Shown: positions 50,542 to 59,848, counted from the first letter of the stretch. The stretch is DNA of 64,000 nt from Haloarcula sp. H-GB4 (GCF_030848575.1 NZ_JAVDDX010000005.1:1-64000), one strand, 5' to 3'. Made by a program: numbers and translations. The notes: generated by a model not told the origin, from the sequence alone.

Positions 50542-52011
50542 ATGGATCGATATATAGCGAGATTCGTGAGTTATTTTCCAAAAATTTTCATTCTTTGTAT
50601 CGGGGTCCTCCTCATTACGAATGCATCGCTGATTGGTGTCATGGGGACAGTGTCTGGGAGACCGTCAGATGAACTGCAGCAAAACACTCCTTCACAGAGC
50701 GCCTCACAGGCCATCCCGATGGAAAGCGATTGTGACTTTTCCGGCGAGTACCGGTTCGCTGTCGAAGATGGAAAGGTCGGTGAGGTCAGAGTTGAACGGC
50801 CCAAAAGCCTTGATAACTTGGAACACCCTCGAAAGACGGTCACAACGTTTGCAGATGTGACCCGATTGCTCAATGTTTCTGATTCAGATCAAAACACAAC
50901 CGTTGGAGTCGTTTCTTCAGAAAATATTGACAGTTGGGGATTTGCATCAGGAGATAACGTGTGTCTTAAAGGGGATAGTCGGGCGCTCTGGGATGGGTTG
51001 ATGACCCACGAGTATCTCCATACTCGGCAAGAGTTTGCAGTCAATTCGGAGATGGAATGGATTATCGAAGCAAGCGCATTCTACTATATGGCAGTACTCC
51101 CGTATGAACGTGGGACGATGAGCCAATCCCGTGCTAACGAACGACTTAGAGAGCCATCATGGAAAGAATATACCGATGATGGCAAAGCACCAGTGTTGAA
51201 AGGCAATTCAAGTTATCGCGTGTGGTCTGGACGGGGTGCGCCAGTGCTAGCTGCCTTGGACCGAGAAATTCGAAATCGAACGAATGGAGACCGGACCCTT
51301 GAGCATGTCTTTCAGCGAATGAGCGAATCGGACAGAGAGATTACATTTAGTAATTTCAAACGAATTGTCGCAGAGGTTGCGGGTGAGAACATGGATGCTT
51401 GGCTCAAACGCTACGTAGCGGGCACAGAACCTGTCGGCCCACAGCAATCACAAGTAAATGGCCTCACATTGACTGCTCCTGCTGCGAATCCGGAGGTGGA
51501 CATTGAGAGTGTCAGCATGAGCGGGAAGCAAACTAAGGGAAATCCAGAATCTCCGCACCTCACCATCCCCGAAGATCAATTGGAGTATCTCGCTGTTAAC
51601 ATCAGTTCCTCGGCGGAATATCCGACCTACCCAACAGTTCGGGTCTTCGCGACCGATTCGGAACAGGGCCAGACAGAACTCGGAACCAGACGGAATACTG
51701 GTATCGAGGGGCCGACAACCCTTGTCTTCCCACCTAGTTCAGAGTCCGCAGGGTCAGTATCCAATCTTGAGCCAGGAGAGTATACTCTGAGGATAATAGC
51801 AGGACAAACCAAGATGTATGTGACGCTAAGTGTAGTTCAGGAAAAGACCTCAAGTGCAACGTCTACGCCAACAGAAACCTCAACCAGAACATCTCCGCCA
51901 ACAGAAGCACCTACACCGACCACAGAACGTACGGAACAGGTCGAGGAACCTGATGACAATCTATCAGATTTGATTGATAGAGTGTCTCGGTGGTTTGACT
52001 CACTGTTCTAG
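50542..52011 (+). CDS. Secreted zinc metallopeptidase-like protein
   Basis: 489 residues from ATG 50542; a GTG at 50518 is in frame. A signal segment lies at residues 12-36. MTHEYLHTRQEFAVNSEMEW followed by IIEASAFYY (about residues 154-182) is a gluzincin-type site: HEYLH binds zinc and supplies Glu, and the Glu of WIIEASA is the likely third ligand. Residues 330-440 are beta-rich; then comes a Thr/Pro/Glu linker and a short amphipathic C-terminus (LIDRVSRWFDSLF). It resembles secreted M1/M61-type peptidases in layout. Stands alone. Confidence 0.75.
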   Translation: MDRYIARFVSYFPKIFILCIGVLLITNASLIGVMGTVSGRPSDELQQNTPSQSASQAIPMESDCDFSGEYRFAVEDGKVGEVRVERPKSLDNLEHPRKTVTTFADVTRLLNVSDSDQNTTVGVVSSENIDSWGFASGDNVCLKGDSRALWDGLMTHEYLHTRQEFAVNSEMEWIIEASAFYYMAVLPYERGTMSQSRANERLREPSWKEYTDDGKAPVLKGNSSYRVWSGRGAPVLAALDREIRNRTNGDRTLEHVFQRMSESDREITFSNFKRIVAEVAGENMDAWLKRYVAGTEPVGPQQSQVNGLTLTAPAANPEVDIESVSMSGKQTKGNPESPHLTIPEDQLEYLAVNISSSAEYPTYPTVRVFATDSEQGQTELGTRRNTGIEGPTTLVFPPSSESAGSVSNLEPGEYTLRIIAGQTKMYVTLSVVQEKTSSATSTPTETSTRTSPPTEAPTPTTERTEQVEEPDDNLSDLIDRVSRWFDSLF

Positions 52012-52166
52012 GAGGCGTTGGTACTCACTGTCGAGGGCCCCGATAGAGTGAGAGCAACGATGCCACAAAGAATATGCGCATTTGCGCGGGACATGGAATC
52101 ACTACCTCGCTTGATGAATTCCGATACTAACAGTAGCTCTTTGATCTGTTTCAGATAGTCTCTAAT

Positions 52167-52637
52167 ATGGGCACACCAGCAGGATTTCGATTCAGTGGCC
52201 GCGCACTAATCATGATTGCAGTCGCAGCGTTCGTCATAGCTGGCCTATTCTTGTTCGTTGCCCCGGATACGGGGACCCAAGTTCTCGTCACGGAGGTGGA
52301 TGACTCGGAAGTCTCTCCGGATGAGGAGGTGCTGAGGTACAATAGTCTTTCAGAAGGGGGCCAGGAAGTATTCGACCAAGGACTGCGTGCTGATGGATTT
52401 CTCAGGGTATATCAGTCACCGTCAGATTTCGACTATCCAACGGGTGATACAGTGGCCGCTGCCCGTGTCGAAAAGAACGGGACGATATACAGTATACTCA
52501 CCGCCTCAAGATGCAAGCTCTGTGGCTTCGTGGATGTGTTTGGCTACGGGGTTGGGCTCGCTGGGATCGTCCTGTTAGTGTGCGGGGCGTCTCGCTTGGT
52601 GAATAGGGAAGCCGACGCACGAGCTGATGATCGGTAG
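52167..52637 (+). CDS. Two-helix membrane protein, 156 residues
   Basis: Membrane helices at about residues 12-32 and 122-143 enclose an extracellular acidic domain (VTEVDDSEVSPDEEVLRYNS) with a Cys pair near its end (SRCKLCGF). A damaged copy of the C-terminal helix is at 62655-62790, and a related domain fragment occurs near 61963-62093. I do not know the function; the family appears several times in this window only as relics apart from this copy. Confidence 0.7.
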   Translation: MGTPAGFRFSGRALIMIAVAAFVIAGLFLFVAPDTGTQVLVTEVDDSEVSPDEEVLRYNSLSEGGQEVFDQGLRADGFLRVYQSPSDFDYPTGDTVAAARVEKNGTIYSILTASRCKLCGFVDVFGYGVGLAGIVLLVCGASRLVNREADARADDR

Positions 52638-52762
52638 CGTGTCCGCTTGAGTTTCCGAAAGAGAGGAAATACTGTCGTTAGCGAAGAGCCTGAATAGCAG
52701 GCAACCGAGGTGAAAATATCTGAACGGTTGTTCTTTGGTGTCGCTACGTGGCCATCAACTAC

Positions 52763-53117
52763 TCAGTGCGCTCCGAGTTCTTCGCGAACACGGAATTCCA
52801 GCAAGTCTACCCGCTCCTCTAGGTCGGACACTCCTTCGTCAATCTCGTCCTCAATCTCTCGAAACCGGCCAGAAAGCGTTCCAAAGGATGAATCTGGGTC
52901 CGGATCCTTCACACCGTCAATTTCTGCGGTCGGTGATATACCTGTGCCGTCGGATGGAAAGTATAGTCCAGCATCTGCCTCGTCTTCGGGAGACACACGC
53001 CGGAACGTAACCTCGGAACGCCAGTACATCCGTTCAAGTAGGGTTGCGACTATAGACTGGCGAGCGGCTTCGGCTCCGTCAACAGCACCCTCCCCGACAC
53101 ACGCTTGTCTCTCGCGT
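52763..53117 (-). pseudogene. 5'-truncated gene for a coiled-coil protein
   Basis: The frame reads well from 53117 (ARQSIVATLLERMYWRSEVT) to GVSDLEERVDLLEFRVREEL and a stop at 52763, but has no start upstream of an internal ATG at 53029. The 5' end runs straight into the 47-bp repeat. The loss of the N-terminal part is best explained by recombination there. From ATG 53029 an 88-residue product remains possible. Confidence 0.6.
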
Positions 53118-53140
53118 TCTCAGCCGCCCTGCCAGCCCCA
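53094..53140. repeat. 47-bp repeat, copy 2
   Basis: Matches 41026-41072 with four mismatches in the same orientation. It overlaps the point where the coiled-coil gene is truncated. Confidence 0.65.
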
Positions 53141-53153
53141 GATTGCTGTACAA

Positions 53154-53519
53154 TCACGCCGCTAAGATGAACACGCTCCCGATAGCGTATACTGAGACAG
53201 ATTTCAAATCAGTATAGTTGAAGTAATCAACCGAATAGTTGAACAGCAACATCGCGCCAATGATCATCGCACCTAGCCGAGTCGTGGAGGGTACTGCGTA
53301 CACTACATCTGCGACGACTGGCTCAAGTTGTTGGAGTCCCCAACCGAGGATAAGCATACCAGCAAAGAATGGGAGTGCTTCTACCTTCCCCTTAAATTGG
53401 TTACTACCGGCAGTTTTGACGTATCGTTGGCCACTTTCGAACAGGAACCCGCCACCGATCAGTCCAGCGGCACCGTACAGAAATGCGTTGAATATCTCAG
53501 CTGTATAGTGTGCTATCAT
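53154..53519 (-). CDS. Four-helix membrane protein, 121 residues
   Basis: Hydrophobic segments at about residues 8-28, 47-66, 72-94 and 106-121. ATG start follows an AT-rich region. No motif is recognised. Confidence 0.68.
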   Translation of the reverse strand: MIAHYTAEIFNAFLYGAAGLIGGGFLFESGQRYVKTAGSNQFKGKVEALPFFAGMLILGWGLQQLEPVVADVVYAVPSTTRLGAMIIGAMLLFNYSVDYFNYTDLKSVSVYAIGSVFILAA

Positions 53520-53711
53520 GCAGGAGAAACAAGCATATCACCTGTAAAAAACCGTCATTACTGTTCTAGTCGATATCCGGACATATATCGCTGTACACGC
53601 CCGAATACGATGGTTTAACCGGCTGTGTATTCCGACTCACCAGGCGTATGAATTTTCTCAAGTACTAAATCTTACTTACCATTTATTATGCTCGGACAAA
53701 AGTGAATAGCC

Positions 53712-54260
53712 ATGCCGATTCCAGAGGAGGTTGAAGACAAATTAGATGCAGATCCAGCGTGGGCCGTTCAGCACGCGGATATCATTCAGGTAATGGACGA
53801 AACGTCTAAGTCCAAACCGTGGTCGCGGTATATGATCCAACAGCATCTTGACTCAGACCCAGCAAAAAAGACAGTCCAAGACAGACTTGATGAACTAGTT
53901 GAGTTGGGTGTTCTTGAACGGTACAAATACTCTAATCTGACATTGTATGATTTAGCATACGACCCGATACTGACAGACGGTGGCCGACTAAAGGATGCAA
54001 ATTTAATTGAGCTAGCGACTCTCCGTGATCGAACCGGTGCCCGAGACCTCGCTGCGGGTGCAATTCTGTCAAGCTTTGCGTTCCTTGCACTTGCAGTGTT
54101 GGCTGAAATGACGACACTGGCATCAGAATTCAGAATTACCAGTAATTTCTATGCAGACACAGCTATAATTTTGTACGTGTTCGGATTTCTAATCATATTC
54201 ATATTAGGATCCATACAGAAGGTTGAACCATGGCTTACATCGGTTGAACTTCCTTGGTAG
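53712..54260 (+). CDS. Winged-helix protein with two C-terminal membrane helices
   Basis: 182 residues. Residues 20-75 form a winged helix (SRYMIQQHLDSDPAKKTVQD, then LDELVELGVLERY), as in haloarchaeal PadR- or ArsR-like regulators. Two hydrophobic helices at about 116-138 and 148-170 follow. A membrane-bound DNA-binding protein is expected, perhaps sensing membrane or surface state. TATA-like TTATTATGC lies about 25 nt upstream. Confidence 0.72.
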   Translation: MPIPEEVEDKLDADPAWAVQHADIIQVMDETSKSKPWSRYMIQQHLDSDPAKKTVQDRLDELVELGVLERYKYSNLTLYDLAYDPILTDGGRLKDANLIELATLRDRTGARDLAAGAILSSFAFLALAVLAEMTTLASEFRITSNFYADTAIILYVFGFLIIFILGSIQKVEPWLTSVELPW

Positions 54261-54272
54261 TGGGGAAGCTTG

Positions 54273-54593
54273 TCAGAAGAGGCCGAGTAACCTTTTGAAG
54301 CGGCCTGTGATGCTGGACATCGCGATAACCTCGATCTCGACAAGACAAGAACACAGTAGCAGCTGCTCGCCACACGCGGGGCACTCCTCGTAGTCACACA
54401 ACTGATGGTGGAGCTCGCCTTGCTCGACGCCACAGGCAGGACATGAGCGGTTGCGCCACCGTTCGGGGTCGATCACAGCAGTTGGCTCACCACTTTCGAG
54501 GGTTTGCCGCTCGTAGGTGAGATACTGGCTGCCCTCGCCCCACGGAATCGGGTCGAAAGCCTGTCCGTCGATTGGTAGCGTTTCTGCATACAT
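54273..54593 (-). CDS. Double zinc-knuckle protein, 106 residues
   Basis: From ATG 54593; the longer form to 54629 overlaps an unrelated frame. The C-terminal half has RSCPACGVEQGELHHQLC and EECPACGEQLLLCSC, enough Cys/His for two zinc sites. The N-terminal half is a beta-rich segment (EGSQYLTYERQTLESGEPTA). Function unknown. Confidence 0.6.
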   Translation of the reverse strand: MYAETLPIDGQAFDPIPWGEGSQYLTYERQTLESGEPTAVIDPERWRNRSCPACGVEQGELHHQLCDYEECPACGEQLLLCSCLVEIEVIAMSSITGRFKRLLGLF

Positions 54594-54831
54594 GCCGACG
54601 CCGACTGTGGCCGACGGCAGTCGGGGCAATACATCTACCTGTCATCCCGGGGACGGCCTGAAAGACCTCGCCACTGGCCTGCGCTTGTCGATGCTGGGCA
54701 CGAACGTCTTGCTGGTCGTCGGCTTCGATATCATTGGCCGACTGTTCGTCGACGGACTCGGTAGCCAATTCGGCTTGAATCGCTTGTGCCGCCCGCCGTA
54801 CTCGCTTGCGCTCTTCCACAGTGCCACTCAC
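54487..54831 (-). CDS. Chimeric small acidic ORF of the repeated cassette
   Basis: The first 28 residues (SGTVEERKRVRRAAQAIQAE) match the gene at 56195-56368, and the next 30 (EADDQQDVRAQHRQAQASGE) match the small protein at 46321-46458. After about residue 60 the frame runs out of phase through the start of the zinc-knuckle gene and looks non-coding. It begins with a GTGA overlap behind a relic of the GVDGEG family. Probably a fused and partly broken gene. Confidence 0.4.
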   Translation of the reverse strand: MSGTVEERKRVRRAAQAIQAELATESVDEQSANDIEADDQQDVRAQHRQAQASGEVFQAVPGMTGRCIAPTAVGHSRRRHVCRNATNRRTGFRPDSVGRGQPVSHLRAANPRKW

Positions 54832-54905
54832 GCCTCAACACCCTGGACAAGATCACCGACGAGCGACCCACCAACGTGTGGCCCAGCGTCCCACCCTGTT
54901 TCAAA
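54829..54905 (-). pseudogene. C-terminal relic of the GVDGEG small-protein family
   Basis: Codes for WDAGPHVGGSLVGDLVQGVE, corresponding to the end of the proteins at 56365-56655 and 59919-60263. Everything upstream is missing. Confidence 0.65.
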
Positions 54906-55111
54906 ATGTTGGTCAGTTAGTCGAGTGATGTGCCATAGACATTTGCTATGGTGGGGGAGGAGAATACAGGGCACATCACGGTACACGAGTTCTCTGACTG
55001 ATCGTTAGGATTAAATAACGAACTCGCCTGTCATTGAGTCACTTCCTGACCTACGATGAACGTCTCATTCAGACTCTCGATACGCAAACCAGAGATCATC
55101 AATTTTCAATC

Positions 55112-56089
55112 GTGAATCGATCACTGCTTATCCCCGTCGCGTGCATCCTTCTCCTGTTATTGGCAGGCTGCTCAAGTACTCCGGACTCGGTCGGAACAGA
55201 AAACACGAGTGTGCAGGAAGCCGACGGTAAACTGACAGACGAAAAAAAGAACCAGACGAACGATACCAGTAACAGCCGGACTGAAGACACCGTTACATAC
55301 CCTTCGGGGACGGACGAACGGCAGATTACGAATGTCTCCATGCTGTTCCAAGAACACTACCGCGTGCTTCTCGGTAGCGATTACGAGGCGAGGTTTGACT
55401 TCACTGGCGATTACTATCTCAGAGACGCTGGACAGTACTCCGAAGTCACCCAGATATGGACGATACAGAGCGATCTCGACGACAGAGACCGAATGTTCGC
55501 GCAGACAAATACATTCGGTGATGGCAACATCTCCAGCCGAACCTGGTACGATGACGGAGGCGTTCTATATGTGCAGGCAGGTGGACAGTCCGCCGACGGG
55601 ACTGAGCATGAGCCGTACTACTACGTCGACCGGCAGTGGACGGAGTACGGATTTGACGTGCACCATACCATGTTCACCCGTATGGTAAAATACCCAGTCT
55701 ACGACCGATTCTTCACCGAACACACTCCCCGTCACTCCAACACTGTCGTCCAAGATGGCGACACCTATCACGTCTACACGGTTCCGAAGGCCGAAGATGA
55801 TACGTCCGGGCGCATCCTTGTCAGAGAGGACGGGTTCATCAAGTCCATCCAGATCAATACGACAGTTGACGACCATAGAGCGACGTTTTCGAGAACTGTG
55901 ACGTTACGCGATGATGTCAACATTGATGAACCGGATTGGAAACAGAAAGCGATACAGGCTGAACAACGACACAACAGCGGCAGTGGCGGAGGTGACACGG
56001 CTGCTGACGGGTGCGGCACGAACGACGGAGATCCAGATTACAACGAAGACAATGATCGTGACAATGACGGCCTCTGTGACGAGAGCTGA
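55112..56089 (+). CDS. Secreted lipoprotein with C-terminal Asp-rich calcium-type repeat
   Basis: 325 residues from GTG 55112, chosen because it places an ideal lipoprotein signal (NRSLLIPVACILLLLLAGCS) at the N-terminus; a TTG at 55034 is less likely. A polar linker follows, then a beta-rich domain (residues 80-290) rich in Tyr, Trp and Asp. The end (DPDYNEDNDRDNDGLCDES) resembles thrombospondin type-3 or dockerin calcium-binding repeats. The plan is that of haloarchaeal surface lipoproteins of unknown function. Confidence 0.75.
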   Translation: MNRSLLIPVACILLLLLAGCSSTPDSVGTENTSVQEADGKLTDEKKNQTNDTSNSRTEDTVTYPSGTDERQITNVSMLFQEHYRVLLGSDYEARFDFTGDYYLRDAGQYSEVTQIWTIQSDLDDRDRMFAQTNTFGDGNISSRTWYDDGGVLYVQAGGQSADGTEHEPYYYVDRQWTEYGFDVHHTMFTRMVKYPVYDRFFTEHTPRHSNTVVQDGDTYHVYTVPKAEDDTSGRILVREDGFIKSIQINTTVDDHRATFSRTVTLRDDVNIDEPDWKQKAIQAEQRHNSGSGGGDTAADGCGTNDGDPDYNEDNDRDNDGLCDES

Positions 56090-56194
56090 TCTCCGGTGGG
56101 GTAGTGTTTTGCTCACTTACACCGTCGATACCACGTGCTGATACCCGGCCTGTGACGGCGTCGGTTGTAACGGCAACTCAGCCTGCGCTAACTC

Positions 56195-56368
56195 CTAGAG
56201 CACTTCTAGCGGGAGACCCCCCGGACCACATGACACAGCATCCAATGTCCACTGAACGTACTGACTCGCGCTCGGCGCAAGCACGTCCACGGACTCAGTC
56301 GCTACGTCATCCTGAATCGCCCGAGCAGCACGCCGCACTCGCTTGCAATCTTCCACAGTCCAACTCAT
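56195..56368 (-). CDS. 57-residue small protein of the repeated cassette
   Basis: MSWTVEDCKRVRRAARAIQD then VATESVD is a basic helix plus a short variable tail. It overlaps the GVDGEG-family gene upstream by ATGA. The pairing of these two small genes is repeated (damaged) at 54487-54905. Function unknown; the basic helix could bind nucleic acid. Confidence 0.6.
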   Translation of the reverse strand: MSWTVEDCKRVRRAARAIQDDVATESVDVLAPSASQYVQWTLDAVSCGPGGLPLEVL

Positions 56369-56655
56369 GCTTCCACCGCCCGAACGAGATCCCCGACCAA
56401 TAACCCGCCGACGTCCGGGCCGATATCCCACACTCGGTCACCACGCGTATATTCGCACCACTCAGCAAGCATCTCGAACGGCGTCTCGGCTAACACAACT
56501 TTCTCAGCGTCGCCATCAACCGCCACAACAGCCACGGCAAACTCATAGCTATCCCAGTAGTGGGCTGTACCCTCGCCGTCGACGCCCAGGAAGAGCGGTC
56601 GCCCTTGGGTGAGTGTTTCGCAGAGAGTTAGGCAGTACAGACAAAGGATTGACAA
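56365..56655 (-). CDS. GVDGEG-family small protein, copy 1
   Basis: About 96 residues. The conserved core is TQGRPLFLGVDGEGTAHYWD, VDGDAEKVVLAETPFEMLAE and VGGLLVGDLV. The N-terminal 15 residues differ from the second copy (59919-60263), so the true start is uncertain. Soluble and acidic; perhaps a small beta-barrel. Overlaps 56195-56368. Confidence 0.65.
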   Translation of the reverse strand: MSILCLYCLTLCETLTQGRPLFLGVDGEGTAHYWDSYEFAVAVVAVDGDAEKVVLAETPFEMLAEWCEYTRGDRVWDIGPDVGGLLVGDLVRAVEA

Positions 56656-56688
56656 CTCAGAGGTGACCGAGATGGGGCAGGGACGGTT

Positions 56689-59190
56689 CTATGTATAAGC
56701 TGGTATATGAAGTGAGATGATACTACCGGTGGGTTCAGCATCGTTAAATTGGATATCGCCGTCCAATCGAGACATGATTCGTTTGACTAACCACAACCCC
56801 ATCCCACTGCTGTGTGTCAACGAATCAATGTTATCTTTCCCTGAAATCACGCTTCGTTCTTCCGGTGGGATTCCCGGCCCGTTATCTATAATTTGGAGTT
56901 CAACCATCGTGGCGTGTTTTGTTGCCGTTATCTTCACCTGTGCTGGCGCGTCGCCAGTATGTACAATTGCGTTCTCGACGAGTTCTTCGATGCCCCGTTG
57001 TAACTCAGGGATCAATAGTAGCTGTACGTCCGCCGGGACTTCGACTGTAATCTCTACGTCTGGATACTCTGTCATCACTCGTTTGACAGCGGTATCCACA
57101 ACATCGGCGATGTTGAGGTAGGTTGGATCGGATGGGTTTACAAGAATTTCAACGATTTCGCGCTGCTTGTCAGCCTGTTCAAGGATGCGATCGGCTACTT
57201 TGTCAATCGTCATAGCTAATTCTGCTACCTGATCTGAGCCCTGATCTTGAATCATCTCCGCGTGACCCAGAATCACGTTCAACTCGTTGTGAAGGGTGTG
57301 CCGTAGCATCCGATCAAGGGACGCAATATGTTGTTCTCGCTCGATCTGGTCAGTCAGATCATGCATCGTCGCAACGATCCCCTCAATCTGCCCAGTGTCG
57401 TCTTCAAGCGGATAATATCGGATATCAAACGTGCGGTCTGCTCGTGCCGGTCGTGTTCGTGCCATCCGGTATTGGACTGTCTCGCCATCAAACGCTTGCT
57501 CCAAGTATGGTTCGACCGTCTCGTAGGTCTCTGAGCCGATGCCGTCGCCGAGCGTCATCTCGGTCAGCGACTCGTTATCGAGGCCGTGGAAGTCGCGGTA
57601 TGCCTCATTAGCAAAGAGATAGTGCTTTTCTTCACCGATTGCGGCGATCAACTCCTCGGAACCTTCAACCGCAGATTCGTACTGCCGAAGCTTGAACTCC
57701 CGCTCCTTACGGTCGGAAATATCCTGCTGAATGGCGACGTACGCCTCGGTTTCACCATTGTCGTCAGTTAATGGTGCAATCGTTTGGTGCGCATAGTACA
57801 CATCACCTGATTTCCGTTGGTCTTGAATCTCTTCCTCCCAGACGTCTCCACTGGAGATTGTCGACCACAATCGCTCGTAGTACTCATCGGACATTTCGCC
57901 AGATTTGAGTATACGCGGAGTCTGGCCAACAATCTCCTCGCTTTCGTAGCCGGTGGCCCGCTCGAAGGCTGGGTTTACGTACGTGATAGTGCCATCCGGA
58001 TCGGTCATATAGATCGAGTGGCCAGCCGATTCGACCGCTCGCTGGAACCGACGAAGCATCTGGTGGTATTCGACGCGTTCGGTCATGTTCTCTTGGAACC
58101 CGATGTAGTTTGTGACCTCGCCCGTACTGTCGGTAACTGGTGCAATTGTCACGCGATTCCAGAACTCCGTTCCATCTTTGCGGTAGTTCTGCAGTTCCAC
58201 AGTCACGGGTTCTTCAGCGTCGATGGCCTCACGCATCTCGGCGACTGGGCTAGGATCGGTGTTCTCACCTTGGAGAAATCGAGTGTTTTGACCGACTACA
58301 TGTTCTTGCTGATAGCCGGTCAATTCTGAGAACTTGTCGTTCGCGTAGACGAGCGGATTGTCCGGTTGGTTGGCATCAGCTATCGTGATGCCGATGGGCG
58401 CTTCGTCGATGGCCCGCTTCGTGAGGCGCAGTTCTTTCTGTTGACTAACATCCCGACAAATGAGAATGACTGCCGGTGCTTCGGCCCACATCACTCTGGC
58501 TGCGGTAATCTCAACTGGGATCTGTACTCCATTGGCAGCGATGAGTTTCCCGTTACAGTGGTCGAGAGTCCGAGAACCGGACTGTACTGCATCAAGGAAA
58601 TAACTGATAGAAGTATCGTCGCCTGAGAGGAGAACGTCCGCTACAGAGTCGTTCGATATCTGACTGCGGTCGCCGCCGTAGATATCAGTTACTCCACTGT
58701 CGTTGAGATACGCTATTTCGCCGTCCTGAACGATGGCAATGGTATCGTGTGCAGCGTTGAGGAGTGTTTTGGCTCGTGCTTCCGTATCGACGACATCACG
58801 CTGGTTGCGGTAGTATCTGACTGCATCGGTGATGAGTGTCGCAAGGTGATCCCACGGATTCTCGTGCCGTTCTTTGACGATATAATCGGTGACGCCAGCA
58901 GAAATAGCACGACTGGCGACCGCTTCGCTCCCCTCGCTTGTAAATAGCATAAACGGAAGTGTCGGGGCCTGTGCACGCACCGCTTCAAGAAACGTGACGC
59001 TATCCGCATCTGGCAGGTCGTGATCGCTGACAATGCAATCAATCTGTGTCTCCCTTCCCAATATATCAATAGCTTCTCCGGCCGACACTGCAGATACGAC
59101 CCGGATATCGCCGTGATCTGGAAGCACACGTTCACAGGCGGTGGCAAATTCCTTGTCGGCTGTAACTATCAAGACGCGAATTAGATCCAC
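56689..59190 (-). CDS. Multi-PAS sensor histidine kinase with N-terminal receiver domain
   Basis: About 833 residues from GTG 59190 (a TTG at 59223 is also possible). Order: receiver domain (VLIVTADKEFA start, CIVSDHDLPD with the phospho-acceptor Asp), a PAS domain, a PAS domain with GQNTRFLQG, two more PAS domains, a HisKA-type helix with LRHTLHNELNVILGH (His as phospho-site) and a HATPase domain with an N box (ELVENAIVHTGD) and DNGPGIPPEERS. The second PAS resembles LOV domains but has Thr where the photoactive Cys stands (GxNCRFLQ). Cytoplasmic, no membrane helices. It probably signals redox or ligand state through a separate response partner. Confidence 0.88.
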   Translation of the reverse strand: MDLIRVLIVTADKEFATACERVLPDHGDIRVVSAVSAGEAIDILGRETQIDCIVSDHDLPDADSVTFLEAVRAQAPTLPFMLFTSEGSEAVASRAISAGVTDYIVKERHENPWDHLATLITDAVRYYRNQRDVVDTEARAKTLLNAAHDTIAIVQDGEIAYLNDSGVTDIYGGDRSQISNDSVADVLLSGDDTSISYFLDAVQSGSRTLDHCNGKLIAANGVQIPVEITAARVMWAEAPAVILICRDVSQQKELRLTKRAIDEAPIGITIADANQPDNPLVYANDKFSELTGYQQEHVVGQNTRFLQGENTDPSPVAEMREAIDAEEPVTVELQNYRKDGTEFWNRVTIAPVTDSTGEVTNYIGFQENMTERVEYHQMLRRFQRAVESAGHSIYMTDPDGTITYVNPAFERATGYESEEIVGQTPRILKSGEMSDEYYERLWSTISSGDVWEEEIQDQRKSGDVYYAHQTIAPLTDDNGETEAYVAIQQDISDRKEREFKLRQYESAVEGSEELIAAIGEEKHYLFANEAYRDFHGLDNESLTEMTLGDGIGSETYETVEPYLEQAFDGETVQYRMARTRPARADRTFDIRYYPLEDDTGQIEGIVATMHDLTDQIEREQHIASLDRMLRHTLHNELNVILGHAEMIQDQGSDQVAELAMTIDKVADRILEQADKQREIVEILVNPSDPTYLNIADVVDTAVKRVMTEYPDVEITVEVPADVQLLLIPELQRGIEELVENAIVHTGDAPAQVKITATKHATMVELQIIDNGPGIPPEERSVISGKDNIDSLTHSSGMGLWLVKRIMSRLDGDIQFNDAEPTGSIISLHIPAYT

Positions 59191-59561
59191 GATTCTATAC
59201 ACTACCAAACCTCTGTCTCTCAATCAAGTTGGCTATTCTCTCTTTGGTATCTCTGAACGTGTCATAGAACCATCCTCACGAGATTTGTTCCATCGATATT
59301 CGACTGAAGCACCAGTTCGGTAAGCACGCACACTGAGCAGTTGATTCGCTTGATCAAGCTTGAAATAAGACAACTTCGGTAGTAACGACTTATTATATAT
59401 CTGGTAATCGGCCAGCAATGCCCTTACGAATTATTCAGTACCTGTCAGTACCGGCGCGACCGATACAGAGGATGGTTGTAACACCCAAGTTACGTTCAAC
59501 TCGCCTGAGCCAACCCTAAGTCACATTTGCATAGTTACAACCACCACAAGCAGCAATTCAT
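59191..59561. other. Intergenic stretch
   Basis: No gene or repeat is recognised. AT-rich around 59390-59400 (TTATTATATATC). Confidence 0.4.
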
Positions 59562-59672
59562 TTATATCACATTGAAATACTGAAGGCTAGCAATCAGCAG
59601 GATAGAAACAATCAACACAGCTTTCAGCAGCCATGATGGGACATCTTTCCGGATTCTGAAGGCCCAGTCCAT
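59562..59672 (-). CDS. 36-residue single-helix membrane protein
   Basis: MDWAFRIRKDVPSWLLKAVL followed by IVSILLIASLQYFNVI: a basic N-terminus and one hydrophobic helix. Starts 5 nt after the stop of the 56-residue membrane ORF. Very short, so a small-peptide role such as a membrane regulator or holin-like toxin is possible but unproven. Confidence 0.45.
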   Translation of the reverse strand: MDWAFRIRKDVPSWLLKAVLIVSILLIASLQYFNVI

Positions 59673-59677
59673 ACAGT

Positions 59678-59848
59678 TCAATGATACTTTCGGTAATTAT
59701 ATTTCACGAAAGAGTTCTTCGCTACGGGGACAAGAAAGTACGCCACCCCTCCAATCAGTCCTGTCACGACCCCACTAAAGACGGCTAGAAACCCCGGTTC
59801 CAGCTCGCCGACCGGTCCCGCCGTCGTACGCTGTGCAGCCTCAGTCAT
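59678..59848 (-). CDS. 56-residue single-helix membrane protein
   Basis: MTEAAQRTTAGPVGELEPGF, then a hydrophobic stretch (LAVFSGVVTGLIGGVAYFLV) and a basic end. Follows the GVDGEG-family gene on the same strand and precedes the 36-residue membrane ORF, so the three could be one transcript. Confidence 0.5.
   Translation of the reverse strand: MTEAAQRTTAGPVGELEPGFLAVFSGVVTGLIGGVAYFLVPVAKNSFVKYNYRKYH

Noticed and set aside
56689-59190. Blue-light photoreceptor kinase
   Set aside because: The LOV-like motif lacks the cysteine that forms the flavin adduct.
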